Source: Sternotherus odoratus (Eukaryota; Chordata; Testudines; Kinosternidae). Taken from it: a DNA stretch of 64,000 nt. The number at the start of each line of letters is the position of its first letter. Positions within the stretch are counted from its first letter, which is position 1. Shown piece after piece: positions 1 to 10,335 of the stretch. The position numbers were made by a program, and so were the translations under genes. Below the pieces are notes generated by a model. The model had not been told where the DNA came from. It saw only the letters and a program-made list of their open reading frames with translations, and ran no database searches. The stretch spans positions 19,753,603-19,817,602 of the forward strand of contig JAVMKO010000001.1 in assembly GCA_032164245.1 (NCBI GenBank). The letters run 5' to 3'.

Positions 1-59
1 ACATACCCTAGATCAGGCCTTGGTCATTGGAAATGTAAATCACACCTAGCACTCCTGGT

Positions 60-193
60 AATCCTTCTCTACGAGGGGATTAGCTCAGAGCTCTTTAAAG
101 TGCTCAGACTTGCTGTGCTCAGGGGGGTGATTTTTCACCCCTTGAGCCAGCAAGTTAGAGCTCTATAAAATGTAAGTGTAGACAAGCTCTGAG
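60..193. repeat. End of a PIF/Harbinger-like MITE
   Basis: The stretch ends in AAGTGTAGACAAGC and contains a short hairpin GGGGGGTGA / TCACCCC. This is the subterminal and terminal organisation of abundant Harbinger-type MITEs in turtle DNA. The left end lies at or beyond the window edge and was not identified. The family is assigned from memory of the consensus, not by a search. Confidence 0.5.
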
Positions 194-600
194 TGTAATT
201 ATCAAAATAATTCCATGCAAAACTACAACATTATCCATTTTTGGATCCGGCCTTATAACTTACCTCTGCCTTGACACATACAATACAGTTGACAATGGCT
301 AGATAATTGGTGTACTATGACTGTTAACCATTCTGTTATGTTAGCCATGTTCGTTTCATTGTTACTGTGTCCTTCCTCCCTCCACCCATGTTTGTTGTAT
401 CCACCTGTTGTCTCTGATCATGCACTAAAATTACAAGTTTTTGGGGGCACGGACTACTTTTTTATTACAACAGTTAGTTTAATGACTCTTATTTGGGGTC
501 TCTAGCTGCTAAGGCAACACAAATAATAATAAATCAGGATTAAGCCACAACCCAATTTTAATGCAACATTTTTAACTGGGAACATTCTGTACCATATTAG
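194..600. other. No recognisable feature
   Basis: AT-rich sequence with only chance short open frames. No repeat family or gene signal was recognised. Confidence 0.5.
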
Positions 601-681
601 CCTGGTCTACACTAACAAGCTTTAAAACCATTACTTACTACTGGTGCAGGTGTACTGATGGAAGCAGTAGTGTAGACAGAA
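601..681. repeat. Possible short MITE with TCTACACTA/TAGTGTAGA ends
   Basis: TGGTCTACACTA near 604 is mirrored by TAGTGTAGACAG near 670. This resembles the TCTACACT-type termini of Harbinger-like MITEs seen elsewhere in the window at 26709 and 58219. The copy is short and no target duplication was resolved, so it may be a remnant or an internal piece. Confidence 0.35.
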
Positions 682-817
682 TTTGGGCAGTACGATTAGA
701 AATCAAGGGGAAAAATGCCTAAATCCTGGCTACAATGAGCTTTCACCATTGCTATCCATGGTTGAGCTGCCTCTGTAGTGAATTAGAGCTATGTATATTG
801 ATAGTGTAAGTGTAACA

Positions 818-1015
818 CCGACAGACCCCTGTTGTGAGTGGGTGGGGTCAAACCTAGGGCCTTTGGAGATTAGTGCATGAGCCTCTACCGCATGAGCTAA
901 AAGTCATCAGGCTGTTAACTAAGGCTGTAGAGCAGACTCATTTTCTCTCTCTCTCTTTAAGTGGTATCTGTGCCACTAGATGGGACAGAACACCACACCC
1001 AGAAGGTGTGTGGTT
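818..1015 (-). repeat. tRNA-like interspersed repeat (probable SINE)
   Basis: On the minus strand the sequence TAGCTCATGCGG (about 890-902) fits a pol III A box, and GGTTTGACCCC (about 844-854) fits a B box (consensus GGTTCGANTCC) at tRNA-like spacing. The rest includes a TC run and the segment around 985-1010 that I recall as a common turtle repeat. It is not an intact tRNA gene: no clean acceptor stem was found. It could also be a tRNA-like part of a longer LTR-type repeat. Confidence 0.5.
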
Positions 1016-2674
1016 ACATATGTGCAACTGTTGGAAGGACCCTCCCCTGTAACATACATTGTTTGCACATTTCCTGAACAGTTCAGTTTTTCCGCTATAG
1101 TTTATCTGCTTCATTTACTTGCGAAAAGCCATTTTCTCCCCTGGTCAACTTTTTAAAGAACTGTAAGAATTTCTGATAAGCCAGTATAAAGAGCTTTTTC
1201 AACACTCACTCTGTTTTGGTCATCTTCCAGTAAAAATAATGTAAAAGAGTTCAGGGAAAGAATGCAATGCAGCCCTGGAGGAAAATAGAGGAAAATCAAG
1301 ATATTGTTTTTCTTTTATTAGTTTTCAATAAGGTCTGCTAGATTTGTGTTTACATTGAATTTTTATGTTATTCATGTGACAGTGGGATACTGAAATAATT
1401 GTAGTTAATTCAGAATCACTGAACACAAAGATTTTTTAAATGTTTCCTTTAAATATCTACTGGAGATACCGGAATTTTTTGACCAGCCTTTATTTTATGA
1501 GGCATTGTAGCTGTTTTTTAACAGCAGTAATATTAATGTTATTGAATGTAAAAGTCTGAGAAAATAAAAAGCAACAGAGTATATCCGGCATCTGAGCAAA
1601 GCAACACCAGCTTTTGCTGTTCTCAGTGAGATCTCACGGCCAAGTAGGTTCAGCTTGGTCAGTTGAAGACTTCCAAACAACTTGTAGCTGCAGAAATTAG
1701 TGAAGTCGGTACGTAGGGAGTCGCAGTCTTCCTTCTGAATTTATATGGGTAGGATTGGCAGAATTATATTTTTTTTTAAAATTTGGATAGATAATATCAC
1801 TGTTTATTTTTAAACACTTTTTCAATGTTTATCAATTGTAATGTTCACAGATCTGGGAAATTATGGGGGGCAGACAATAACAATTTAATGACTAGCATTG
1901 AGATGAAAAACGGTAAAGCTTTGTAATCATTAAAACACAAATTGTCAATACCACATGTCAAAATATCAAAGTGAATACTCTTACATCAAATCCTAATAAG
2001 TTCTCAAGCAGCATTTTTCTTACTTTGCCTCTTTGTCCATTTAGATCATCATTGATGGAAATATTTTTGTTGGTTTGTGCGTTGATGGGAAATTGACATT
2101 TACCAACATTTACCAATAATCCAAGCCTATATATGGTTATTGCCACTAGGGTGCTGAAGAATGTTCTACTGGGGAAGCTGAGTTGCAGATGAGAAATGAA
2201 AACAGCGGGCTTTACATCAGTCTCTCTAGGCATGTATATTGTGCTCATTATAGTGATATCTGAACAGCTTCCATATTCTAAAAAAACTACACAAGATAAT
2301 GTAACTTAAGATTCCATAATACTTCTTATGGTTTGTTAAGATTGGTGTCATGGTCAAATTCCAGTAAATTTCAATCTAAGAAATTATGTTTTGCCTGCCC
2401 TCATTTTTTCTGGAGTCTCATTTGTATGGTATTCTTCTTTACTTCCTAATGTAAACTGATATATATCATTTCTAAGAAGTGTTAATAAATTGCTGTGTTT
2501 CCCCACAAAGGATTGCATTTTGACCATGGATAAGGATATAGTTTGTAAGGCATCTTAAATCTGTTAAATTTTCTGGGCTGAGAGGAGCTCTCTAAAAGTG
2601 AGTTATCGTAAGGATTAGAACCGTGCTTCTCCAATACAATTGGTTTTGTGTTCTTTTTTTAGTCTTGAAAAGAA
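1016..2674. other. No recognisable feature
   Basis: Single-copy-looking AT-rich DNA. Open frames here (for example minus-strand 1958-2248) lack any recognisable motif and have no coding character. Confidence 0.5.
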
Positions 2675-2950
2675 ATTCAGCCATCTGTGAGGACATTCAC
2701 TATTCTCATAGTGTATTACGGTGGTGTCTACAAACCCTAGCTGAAATTGGGTCCCATTGTGCTAGCTGGGAGTGGGTCCCAATGAGAAACAGTCCCTGCC
2801 CCCAAAGACATTACAGTCTAAATAAATGGTGGGAGGGATACAGAGGCATGACGAGGTGAAGTGACTTGCCCAAAGTGCCACACCAAGTCAGTGACACTGC
2901 CAAGAATAGACCCAGGTCTTCTGACTCTCCTGAGCCTTATGCACTAGAAC
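2675..2950 (-). repeat. Ancient LINE 3' end plus CORE-SINE/MIR-like remnant
   Basis: On the minus strand, 2675-2830 carries the pattern TTACAGTCT..GGGGGCAGGGACTGT..AGCACAATGGG, typical of an old amniote LINE 3' end that also appears at 30735. The adjoining 2830-2950 reads as the reverse complement of a CORE-SINE/MIR-like body (GTGACTTGCCCAAAGT, CAAGTCAGTG, AGACCCAGGTCT). Divergence is high, so the family name is approximate. Confidence 0.5.
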
Positions 2951-3533
2951 ACACTACTTTCCCTATATCAATGTAATTAGATTATACTTTTGACAGTACT
3001 TTCCATTGACATTTGACAGTACTTTACATCTGGTTTGGATTTATTTTCTTCTTCAGATGGCTTTTTTGTCTTTTAAGGATGGAGGGTCAAATTGAGCCTT
3101 TATTCTAAGTAGGCACTTCTCAACTGAAGTAAACATACACTTATACCAAAGGTTATTCTGAGTCTTGAATCACTAAAGAAAAGACTCTAGTGCATTGGTC
3201 ACCAGAAATCCTGCTGACTGGCAGAGTAAAATTTTTTTATAGGTGGTTAATTTTAATCACTTTCATTCAGTGACAAATCCCAGGTACAATTTACTTTTCT
3301 TGTAAACCAGAAGCTTTATCAGTAACACAGCAGGGCCAGCATTCAGGGATCTGTACAGATGAAAGTGTGCTAAAGAATGTGTTCTCCTGAAATAAATTGC
3401 CTTGTAGAAATATATTGTAAATAGTAAAGTGTGGGAGTCCAAGTAACATAAATGAGTAGTTTAATCTAAAAATAAGATACTAGAATTGGAAGAAGTATAG
3501 AGAAGGAGAACAAAAATCAGCATGGATAAGAAC
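2951..3533. other. No recognisable feature
   Basis: AT-rich sequence between two repeats. No gene or repeat was recognised. Confidence 0.5.
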
Positions 3534-4860
3534 AGATGAGAAAGACTAAGGACGGATATAATAGAGATCTATAAAATCATAAATGGTGTTATTTCCCCCT
3601 GCACATTACATAGGAACTAAGAGTCACCAATTAAATTAATAGGAAGCAGGTTTTTAAAAAAACATAAAGAAGTAGTTCTCCACACAACACACAGTCAACC
3701 TGTGGAACTCATTGCCGGGGGATGTTGTGAAGGCCAAAAATATAATTGGGATGAAAAAAGAATTAGATACCTTCATGGAGGATAGGTCCATCAATGGCTA
3801 TTAGCCAAGATGGTCACCATGTTCTGGTACCTCCCAACTGCCAGAAGCTGGGAGTGGGCAGCCAGGGATGGATTACTTGGGAATTGCTCTGTTTTTTCAC
3901 TCACTTTGATGCATATGTCAGCAGCCACTATCGGAAGACAGGATACTGGGCTATCAGTGGTTCTCAAACTTTTTGTAGTGGTGACCCCTTTCCCACACCA
4001 GGCCTATAAGCGTGACCCCCCCCCCCAGGGGTCGGGCTGGGTGGGGGAGTCTAGCAGCCCCCCCACTGGGGACCAAGATCAGGAGGGGGGGTTTCAGAAG
4101 CCCGCCAGGACCGGGATGGGGGGAGATTTCAGCAGCCCCCCAGGGCCAGGATCGGGAGGGGGGGCTCGTGGGAACACCAGTAGCCCATCACAGCAGGGGC
4201 TGGGGATAGGCTCGGGCTGGCCAGGGTGCCTGCTGCAGCAGGGGCCGGGGCCGGGCTCACGCTGGGGCCTGGCTCATGGGGGCCTGGCTCGCGCGGGAGC
4301 TGGCAGCCGGCTGCGGCCAGGGCTGGGCTGAGGGGGAGGCGGCAGCCCTCAGCAGCAGGGGCCGGGCTTGGGGGCAGACTGACGCGGCTGGGCTCAGGCT
4401 CGGAGGGGCGCAGGCAGCCCGCTGTGGCCAGGGATGGTCTGGGGGAGCGCCGTCAGCCCTCTGCAGCAGCGCCTGGGGCTGGGCTCAGGCTCACCAGCAG
4501 GCCCCCGGGGCCCAGCTCGGGCTCGCCAGTGGGCCCGCTGCAGCAGGGGCCGGGGCCAGGCTCGCGCTGGGGCCTGGCTCACAGGGGCGCTGGCAGCCTG
4601 CCGCGTCCGGGGATGGTCTGGGGGAGCGCTGGCAGCCCTCCGCAGCAGGGGCTGGGCTTGGGGACAGCCCGACGTGTCCGGGCTCAGGCTCGCGGGGACG
4701 CCAGTAGCTGCCGCAGCGGCAGGTGTCACGGCCGTCTGCTGGCAGCAGGAGCTCGTGACCCCCGCATAACCAGTTGGGTCGCAACCCCCACTTTAAGAAC
4801 CAATGAGCTACATGAACCATTGATCTGACACAATATGGCCATTCTCATGTTCTTAATTTG
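3534..4860 (+). mobile_element. CR1-type LINE 3' fragment, interrupted by a hAT element
   Basis: 3534-3954 matches the 3' untranslated part of a turtle CR1-type LINE: ATAGAGATCTATAAAATCAT, CAACCTGTGGAACTCATTG, GGTCCATCAATGGCTATTAG. The copy breaks at GGATACTGGGCTA and resumes after 4805 with CATGAACCATTGATCTGAC..TATGGCCATTCT, which is the normal continuation of the same 3' end. The interruption is the hAT element at 3955-4805, so this LINE copy is older than that insertion. No coding part is retained. Confidence 0.75.
3955..4805. mobile_element. Non-autonomous hAT element with GC-rich tandem core
   Basis: It begins CAGTGGTTCTCAAAC, a hAT-type terminus shared with 9581 and 40268, and ends AAGAACCAATG, an imperfect inverse of it. 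The interior from about 4015 to 4760 is very GC-rich. It consists of irregular tandem copies built on GGGGCTGGGCTCAGGCTCG, GCAGCCCTC and GGTCTGGGGGAGCGC. Several long open frames on both strands here are low-complexity Gly/Ala/Pro/Arg products of this array, not genes. The 8-bp target duplication is degraded (TGGGCTAT versus AGCTACAT), but the split CR1 confirms an insertion. Confidence 0.75.
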
Positions 4861-5531
4861 TGTTTGTTTTTAGTGTTGGTTGAAAAATAAGTGAAACACA
4901 TTGATCACTACTGTATAGGCTTGTATTGAACTTCAACTGGCCCATTAAAGTGGCCTGAGAGAGACACACTGTACTGTAAGTTTAAAAAAACCAACCTGTT
5001 TATATTGGGAATATAATCAGGTTTACAATCTGTCACCACAAGCACTAAGGCAATCTGGAGCCTATGGCACACCATGACATGACTCTGTCCTTGTGGCCAT
5101 TCCCTCCCAGCCCCCTTTCCCCACACTCATGCTTGGAGCATCAGTAAGCCTTCCTCCTCAGAGAGAAAGGGAAAGTGGCATGGAATCCTCTTCCCACCCC
5201 ACAAACAACACTAGGGGCAGCAGCAGAGGGTCTCTTGCCCCCTGGAGAGGCGGCGATGGAAGAAGGGGCAGCTTCCCAGTACTGATCTCTGCATGGGGAA
5301 GATCTGGTTGAGTGAGTGGTAACCCCAGAAGAGTTGCTTGTAAATCACTAAGTGCATTTTTGGGCTCTGTGTAATTAGCAAATACCCCTATTAATCTAAA
5401 ACTGACTAGTCAATTTGATTAAGACATTCCTATTTTAAATTATCTTCTTCCAAAGTAACTTCTCTCCTTGGATTCTCTTGGTCACATAAACTTTCTCTGC
5501 TTCACTGCTTTGTTCATCATCTCTGCTGCTA
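4861..5531. other. No recognisable feature
   Basis: Mixed-composition sequence. The plus-strand 5093-5311 frame is Ser/Pro/Gly-rich without a known motif and looks like chance. Confidence 0.5.
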
Positions 5532-5539
5532 ATCCCAGC

Positions 5540-6125
5540 CAGGGCCGGCAACAGGGGGGTACTACGGGTAGAGCTGTACCGGGCCCCGGTACAGCTCTAC
5601 CCGTAGTCATCCGGCGCGGCTCTCCTCCGGACGAGCGCGCCTGTCCCCAGCCGGAGCAGTGAGCCCGGCCGGCGGCAGCGGCAGCGGCGCAGTCTGGGGG
5701 GAGAAAGGGCAGGGAGGAGAGGGAAGCAACAAGGGCGGCTCACACCGCTCCCGGGCTCTCACTCCCGCTGCGGCCAGCTGTCAGCTGGGGGGGAGCGCCG
5801 GCTGGGCGGGGGCTGGGGGGGCCGGCTGGGCTTCCTCCCCCAGCCGCTGTCAGCTGGGGAGGGAGCGCTGGCTGGGCTGGGGGGCCCCAGCCGCTGTCGG
5901 CTGGGCTGGGGGGGGGGCGGCTGGGCTGGGGGGGCCCCCAGCCGCTGTCGGCTGGGCTGGGCTGGGCGAGGGGCCCCCCCAGCCGCTGTTGGCTGGGCTG
6001 GGGGGGCCCCGGCTGGGCTGGGGGGGGGCAGCCGCTGTTGGCTGGGCTGGAGGGGGCCTGCCTGGGCTGGGGGGCCCCCCAAACTATCAGAGTAGGGGAC
6101 CCCCAAATTTCTGTCGCCGGCCCTG
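5540..6125. mobile_element. Non-autonomous hAT element with GC-rich tandem core (copy 1)
   Basis: Terminal inverted repeats are CAGGGCCGGCAACAG at the left and the inverse of CAGGGCCGGCGACAG at the right. The element is flanked by an exact 8-bp duplication, ATCCCAGC, at 5532-5539 and 6126-6133, diagnostic of hAT-type insertion. After a palindrome and an arm rich in CGG/CCG, 5760-6075 is a tandem array of CAGCCGCTGT.GGCTGGGCTGGGGGG-type units. The right end CTATCAGAGTAGGGG..CCCCAAATTTCTGTCG is shared with copy 2 at 27108. Long frames on both strands come from the array and are not genes. No transposase is present. Confidence 0.9.
5561..5607. repeat. 47-bp near-perfect palindrome inside hAT copy 1
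   Basis: Two exact 23-base arms starting ACTACGGGTAGAGCTG are separated by one C. This is a potential cruciform or hairpin. It lies just inside the left inverted repeat of the hAT element. Confidence 0.95.
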
Positions 6126-6133
6126 ATCCCAGC

Positions 6134-7365
6134 TCCAGAATATAGGGCATGGTCCTGAAAGGTGCGATGCATCCTAAACTTCCACTAAAGAAATATACGT
6201 GGTCAGTGTTCTGTACCTCTCAGGATCAGGTCATACAAAGTAATTTGTTAACATGCATTAGCCCAGGCAAAATTGCAAGTGCCTGTCATCACCAGAAGTG
6301 CTCCATAAGCCTTCTGAAGCACTGGTTTTGTGGGCAGCCTTTTTAATAGTAGCTCTGTAGTGGTATGTTAGTGATTTGAGGTTGCTTATGAGTGCTCCAT
6401 TTCTAGGGGTAGCCACACCTGGATATTTTTATTCTTTAATTGTGGTGGTGCACATCTTCTTTTGACTGATGTTCCTTTGAAACACCATATATTTGGCTTT
6501 TTGAACAGTTGACTAGACCTTGTATTTGCTTGTAAGGCACCTGCAACAACATGGCATTTCTGTTTCACACTTATCAAGCAAAGCAGCTACAAATTACACA
6601 TCCAAGGCGATTTATGCCTCACTGGTTGGAAAGATATAATTTCACATGTGCTGTTGAGTCTTGCTTTGTTTTGCTGTGCCAATATCAACTACTCAGTGCA
6701 GTTTCGTACAAGTATTATCCAGTATTCAATGGAGTGCAGATTATTTTATGTTTCCATAAGAGGTAGTTGTCGATTGTTTGCATTTCTTGCATCAGTGTGT
6801 TAGCATTGAGACCCCATAAAGTTGGAGCTTATTTTGAAGATTAAAGATAGCTGAAAATTCATACTTACTTGAGCCATCCACAAGCAATGCCTGTAACTTA
6901 ATACCGTTTTTGTAAATTGCAGAAAATTTTGGATTAACTTGGTTTTAAGGAAAGGCTTTAAGCTATTCCCTTAAATAATTCATTATAAATACAAGGAGCT
7001 GCCTTGGCTAGCAAATTTAAGTGAGGAAGGAGAGTGGAGCTGATTTAGGTAGGAAAGGGGAATGTAGAACTAAGAGTGGAACATGGAATGAATAATTCTA
7101 CTGAATTGCCTAAAGGGATATGTCGTATTTATCAACCTATCACTGTATGTCAATACTTTGCCTAACATTACTTCTTTTCAAACTACTAGCCTGTTAAAGC
7201 TGTTTTGTTGTCATGCCTTTTACACTATATTCAAGCACAGCTGGCTTAGCCATTTAAAGGAAATAAACATACTAAAGTTTAGAAGAAGACTGTATGTACC
7301 CCCCTGTCATTGTGAATCCATAGAAGCAGAGGGCTTTGGCAAGGATGTATGCCTTAGTACAGACA
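6134..7365. other. No recognisable feature
   Basis: Unique-looking AT-rich DNA. Frames at 6149-6346, 6551-6766 and 7158-7418 have no recognisable domains. Confidence 0.5.
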
Positions 7366-7378
7366 CAGATAAGTTACA

Positions 7379-7510
7379 TCAGAGAAGTAGCCATGTTAGT
7401 CTGGAATTGCAGAAGTGACAAAGTCCTGTGGCACCTTAAAGACTAACTAATGTATTGAAGCTTCAATACGTTAGTTAGTCTTTAAGGTGCCAAAGGACTC
7501 TTTGTCACTT
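7379..7510. mobile_element. Penelope-like element tail, inverted duplicate
   Basis: The insertion is flanked by an exact 13-bp duplication, CAGATAAGTTACA, at 7366-7378 and 7511-7523. The left part (to about 7463) is the 3' tail of a Penelope-like element in minus orientation: GTTAGTCTGGAATTGCAG, CCTGTGGCACCTTAAAGAC. The right part (about 7464-7510) is a shorter copy of the same tail in plus orientation. The two meet in a palindromic junction around TTGAAGCTTCAA. No coding sequence remains. Confidence 0.85.
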
Positions 7511-7884
7511 CAGATAAGTTACAGTAACTTTGGGGCTCTGATTTAAACGGATAGAAACCAGGAATTTGTGAGAGAAGACTGAAAAATCAGTCTTTTCACC
7601 TATCTCATATCTTATCTAAATCAGTTGTTGCTGTAATTGCCCTCTGATATAGGGCGATGCTGTGTCAGTCCAGTGGCACAATTGAATAATATTCTGCTGT
7701 GTTACATCAGTGTGTAACTCCCCTGACTCCACTGGAGTTCCAGTGGATTCACACTAGTGTAATTCAGACTAGTATTATGTATTACAGTGAGCTGACGCAC
7801 TCAGCACCACACAGTTCCTACCACATGCAACTTATAGTCCAAAAGCCAGATCCTGTAACAACTCCATACATCAAACACCTTAAG

Positions 7885-7975
7885 ACTGAGATTTTCAAAG
7901 GAAACTGAGGGAATTAGGCACCCAATCACAATGAATTTCAAAGAGATTTAGGTACCTTTGAAGATCCTAGCCAAA
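7885..7975. repeat. Ancient near-palindromic repeat
   Basis: GATTTTCAAAGGAAACT at the left is mirrored by TTTAGGTACCTTTGAAGATC at the right, around a centre GAATTTCAAAG. This is an old foldback MITE-like family whose other copies are listed at 13718 and 15390. It is diverged and no target duplication is visible. Confidence 0.5.
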
Positions 7976-8046
7976 CCATTAAGTTCCACATAGGGGCCTG
8001 GTTGCAGGATACTCGGAGTCCTGTAGAAATGAGGCACACACATAGC

Positions 8047-8460
8047 TGAAATAAAAATGGTGAGTTTATTGAAGGCAGACGGTGACACACCCGCAATGAG
8101 GGCTCCCTTCGTTGCTGCCACTGAGACGGGGAAAGCCCGATGCACCGGGGCAATGCTCAGGGTGAAGCCCATTATGCAGGGGAACACAGACATAGAAATA
8201 CCCATGCACATTTACATCTCATGCATACCTCATGAATAGCTAATAACTTGTTTTGCTTCATTAGTATCACACAATTCTAGCAGGCAGTTAGGACCGGAGA
8301 GCTCTGGTATGCAAGAGATAGCTCTGGTATGCAATAGCAGTGTGTTGACCGATAATACCCTTTCCCTGGTGACGAGGGGGGAGAGCGTCTCTATATGCAT
8401 ACCGTTACAAAATCTTCACGCACCCTACAAGCCTCAACTTAGAAAACCACAGCCCAGGCA
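8047..8460 (-). repeat. Possible solo LTR-like sequence
   Basis: Composition changes here to higher GC with CpGs. On the minus strand GCCTTCAATAAACTCACC supplies an AATAAA polyadenylation-type signal as in an LTR R region, and upstream there are short direct repeats (AGCTCTGGTATGCAA occurs twice at 8300-8334). TG/CA ends and a target duplication were not resolved. It could be another repeat class. Confidence 0.3.
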
Positions 8461-9374
8461 CATCTAAAAAGGTACCTTCCCAAAGTATGTTTTTAATTCA
8501 CCTCAGTGTATTCTCGTTAGCGGATTATCAGTGAAAAGGTCACTTCAGTGAGGGAAGACTGAAGTGTTCAACTCAGGTCTGAATTTCTTGTTTAGGTCAA
8601 TGGAATGGTGCCAGATTTTAAGAAAGGGCAGAATTTGTGCCTTGATGTTGTTTTAACATTCCCCCCCTAAGTTAATTGATTTATTTTAATGTGAAAAAAA
8701 TCTCTCCTGTGAGAATTTATGAGCTCTTGGGATAGGTACCATCTTTCTGTTCTGTTTGTACAAGCTTACAGTCTAATATTAATAAGATGTCATAAGGAGT
8801 GAAGATATCAAATCACGATTAACAAAGATAGAAATGTTAAAGTTCTCAGGGGAGGGTTTCTTATGATTTGGCAGTATAAAGGTGTTTAATCCAAAGCGAT
8901 ATATTTAAAGACTTCATAAACAGATGATTATTGACCTAACAGAAGTTGTTGCAGTCTATTATGTCATTGACTGTAACAGGACTTTAAAATGCCAGATTTC
9001 TTGGCATCTTTCAAATCACGTATTAATATACTGCTTATGATCTTTTCCCTTGAAATAATGTGTGCAACTCTTTTTTTAAATTTATAATCTTCTATTTTTT
9101 AAAACCATATTTTTAACTGGGGTATTTATAGGTAAATGTTAATGTAAAGTACACAGGTCTATGTTTGGGTTATATAAAGATAAGAACAAAGATGTATATA
9201 ATGCAATACTGTTATTCTTAACAGTATATCCAGCTACTTGATGCAGTAGTGTTATATACATAGGTGTTTGGCACAGTTGTTGTTTTACACTGATAGGTCC
9301 ATAAATACAGTACTTGTCAGTAGTTTTTAAACACTGACTCTTGTTTACTTAGTAGATTTCTGATACTTGAGAAT
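8461..9374. other. No recognisable feature
   Basis: AT-rich. A weak resemblance to an old LINE 3' end (GAGCTCTTGGGATAGG..TTACAGTCTAATATTAATAA) occurs around 8720-8785. Nothing else was recognised. Confidence 0.45.
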
Positions 9375-9481
9375 GGAAGGGAAGGATGGACTTGTGGTTG
9401 AGGCACCAGATTACGACCCCGATGATCTAGACTCAGTTTCTGCAAAGACCGTGGGCTGGTCACTTGGGCCAGATTTTTAAG
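9375..9481 (+). repeat. CORE-SINE/MIR-like remnant
   Basis: CTTGTGGTTGAGGCACCAGA..GATCTAGACTCAG..GGGCTGGTCACTTGGGCC follows the order of a MIR-like tRNA-related head and core. It is strongly diverged. Confidence 0.4.
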
Positions 9482-10335
9482 ATATTTAGTCATCCAAAGA
9501 TTTGTAGGACTGGAAGGGACCTCAAGAGGTCATCTAGTGCAGTATCCTGCACTCACGCCAGAAGTAAGCATTATCTATAGCAGTGGTTCTCAAACTTTTG
9601 TACTGGTGACCCCTGACACATAACAAGCCTTTGAGTGCGATCCCCATTTATTAATTAAAAACACTTTTGTATATATTAAACACCACTATAAATGCTGGAT
9701 GCAAAGTGGGGTTTGGGTGGAGATTGACAGCTTGTGACCACCCATGTAATAACCTCAGGACCCTCTGAGGGGTCCCAACCCCCAGTTTAAAAACCCCTGA
9801 TCTAGAAAATCCCTGACAGGTATTTGCCTAATCTGCTCTTAAAAGTGTCCAATGATGGAGATTTCCACAGTCTCATTAAGCAATTTATTCCAGTGCTTAA
9901 ATATCCTGACAGGAAGTTTTTCCTAATGTCCAACCTAAACTCCCTTGCTGCAGTTTAGCCCATTGATTCTTGTCCTATCCTCAGAGGTTAATGAGAACAA
10001 TTTACCTCCCTCCTCCTTGTAACAGTCTTGAAAATGTACTTGAAAACTGTTACTATGTCCCCACTCAGTTTTCTCTTCTTTCCTCATTGGTCATGTTTTC
10101 TAGACCTTTGATAATGTTTGTTGCTCTTCTCTGGATTTTTTCCAATTTGTCCTAATCTTTCCTGAAATGTGGAGCCCAGAACTGGACACAGGACTGAGGC
10201 CTAATCAGCATGGAGTAAAAATTACTTCTTGTGTCTTGCTTACAACACTTCTGCTAATACATCCCAGAATGATGTTCACTTTTTTTGCAACTGTGTTACT
10301 CTGTTTACTCATTGGTGCCTAGTGAAATGTTCTGA
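9482..10335 (-). mobile_element. CR1 LINE 3' region, interrupted by a hAT element
   Basis: Read on the minus strand, the left edge (ACTAGATGACCTCTTGAGG, CCTTCCAGTCCTACAAA) is the classic CR1 3' end. The region right of 9800 is the preceding 3' untranslated sequence: TTTAGGTTGGACATTAGG, GAAACTGTGGAAATCTCC, AGTTCTGGGCTCCACATTTC. The copy is split by the 219-bp hAT element at 9581-9799. There is no reading frame: the plus-strand frame 9970-10155 is a shadow. Confidence 0.85.
9581..9799. mobile_element. Short non-autonomous hAT element
   Basis: Starts CAGTGGTTCTCAAACTTTTG and ends AGTTTAAAAACCCCTG. Flanks ATCTATAG (9573-9580) and ATCTAGAA (9800-9807) form a degraded 8-bp duplication (6 of 8 bases). 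The element carries the motif TGGTGACCCC and GGGGTCCCAACCCC near its ends, as in the copies at 3955 and 25849. It lies inside the CR1 fragment and is therefore younger. Confidence 0.85.

Noticed and set aside
60..100. GGGGATTAGCTCAGAGC considered as a tRNA A box
   Set aside because: No B box or acceptor stem at the right distance; fits the Harbinger-like MITE better.
3810..4828. Long overlapping frames on both strands (111-200 codons), Gly/Ala/Pro-rich
   Set aside because: They lie wholly in the GC-rich tandem core of a hAT element, occur in several frames at once and contain no domain.
5659..6172. Frames of 136-155 codons on both strands
   Set aside because: Low-complexity products of the GGCTGGGCTGGGG array in the hAT element; stop codons are rare only because of base composition.
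7436..7516. The direct/inverted GACTAACTAA..TTAGTTAGTC pair considered as a CRISPR-like or attachment site
   Set aside because: Explained by the inverted-duplicate Penelope tail with a target duplication; context is eukaryotic.
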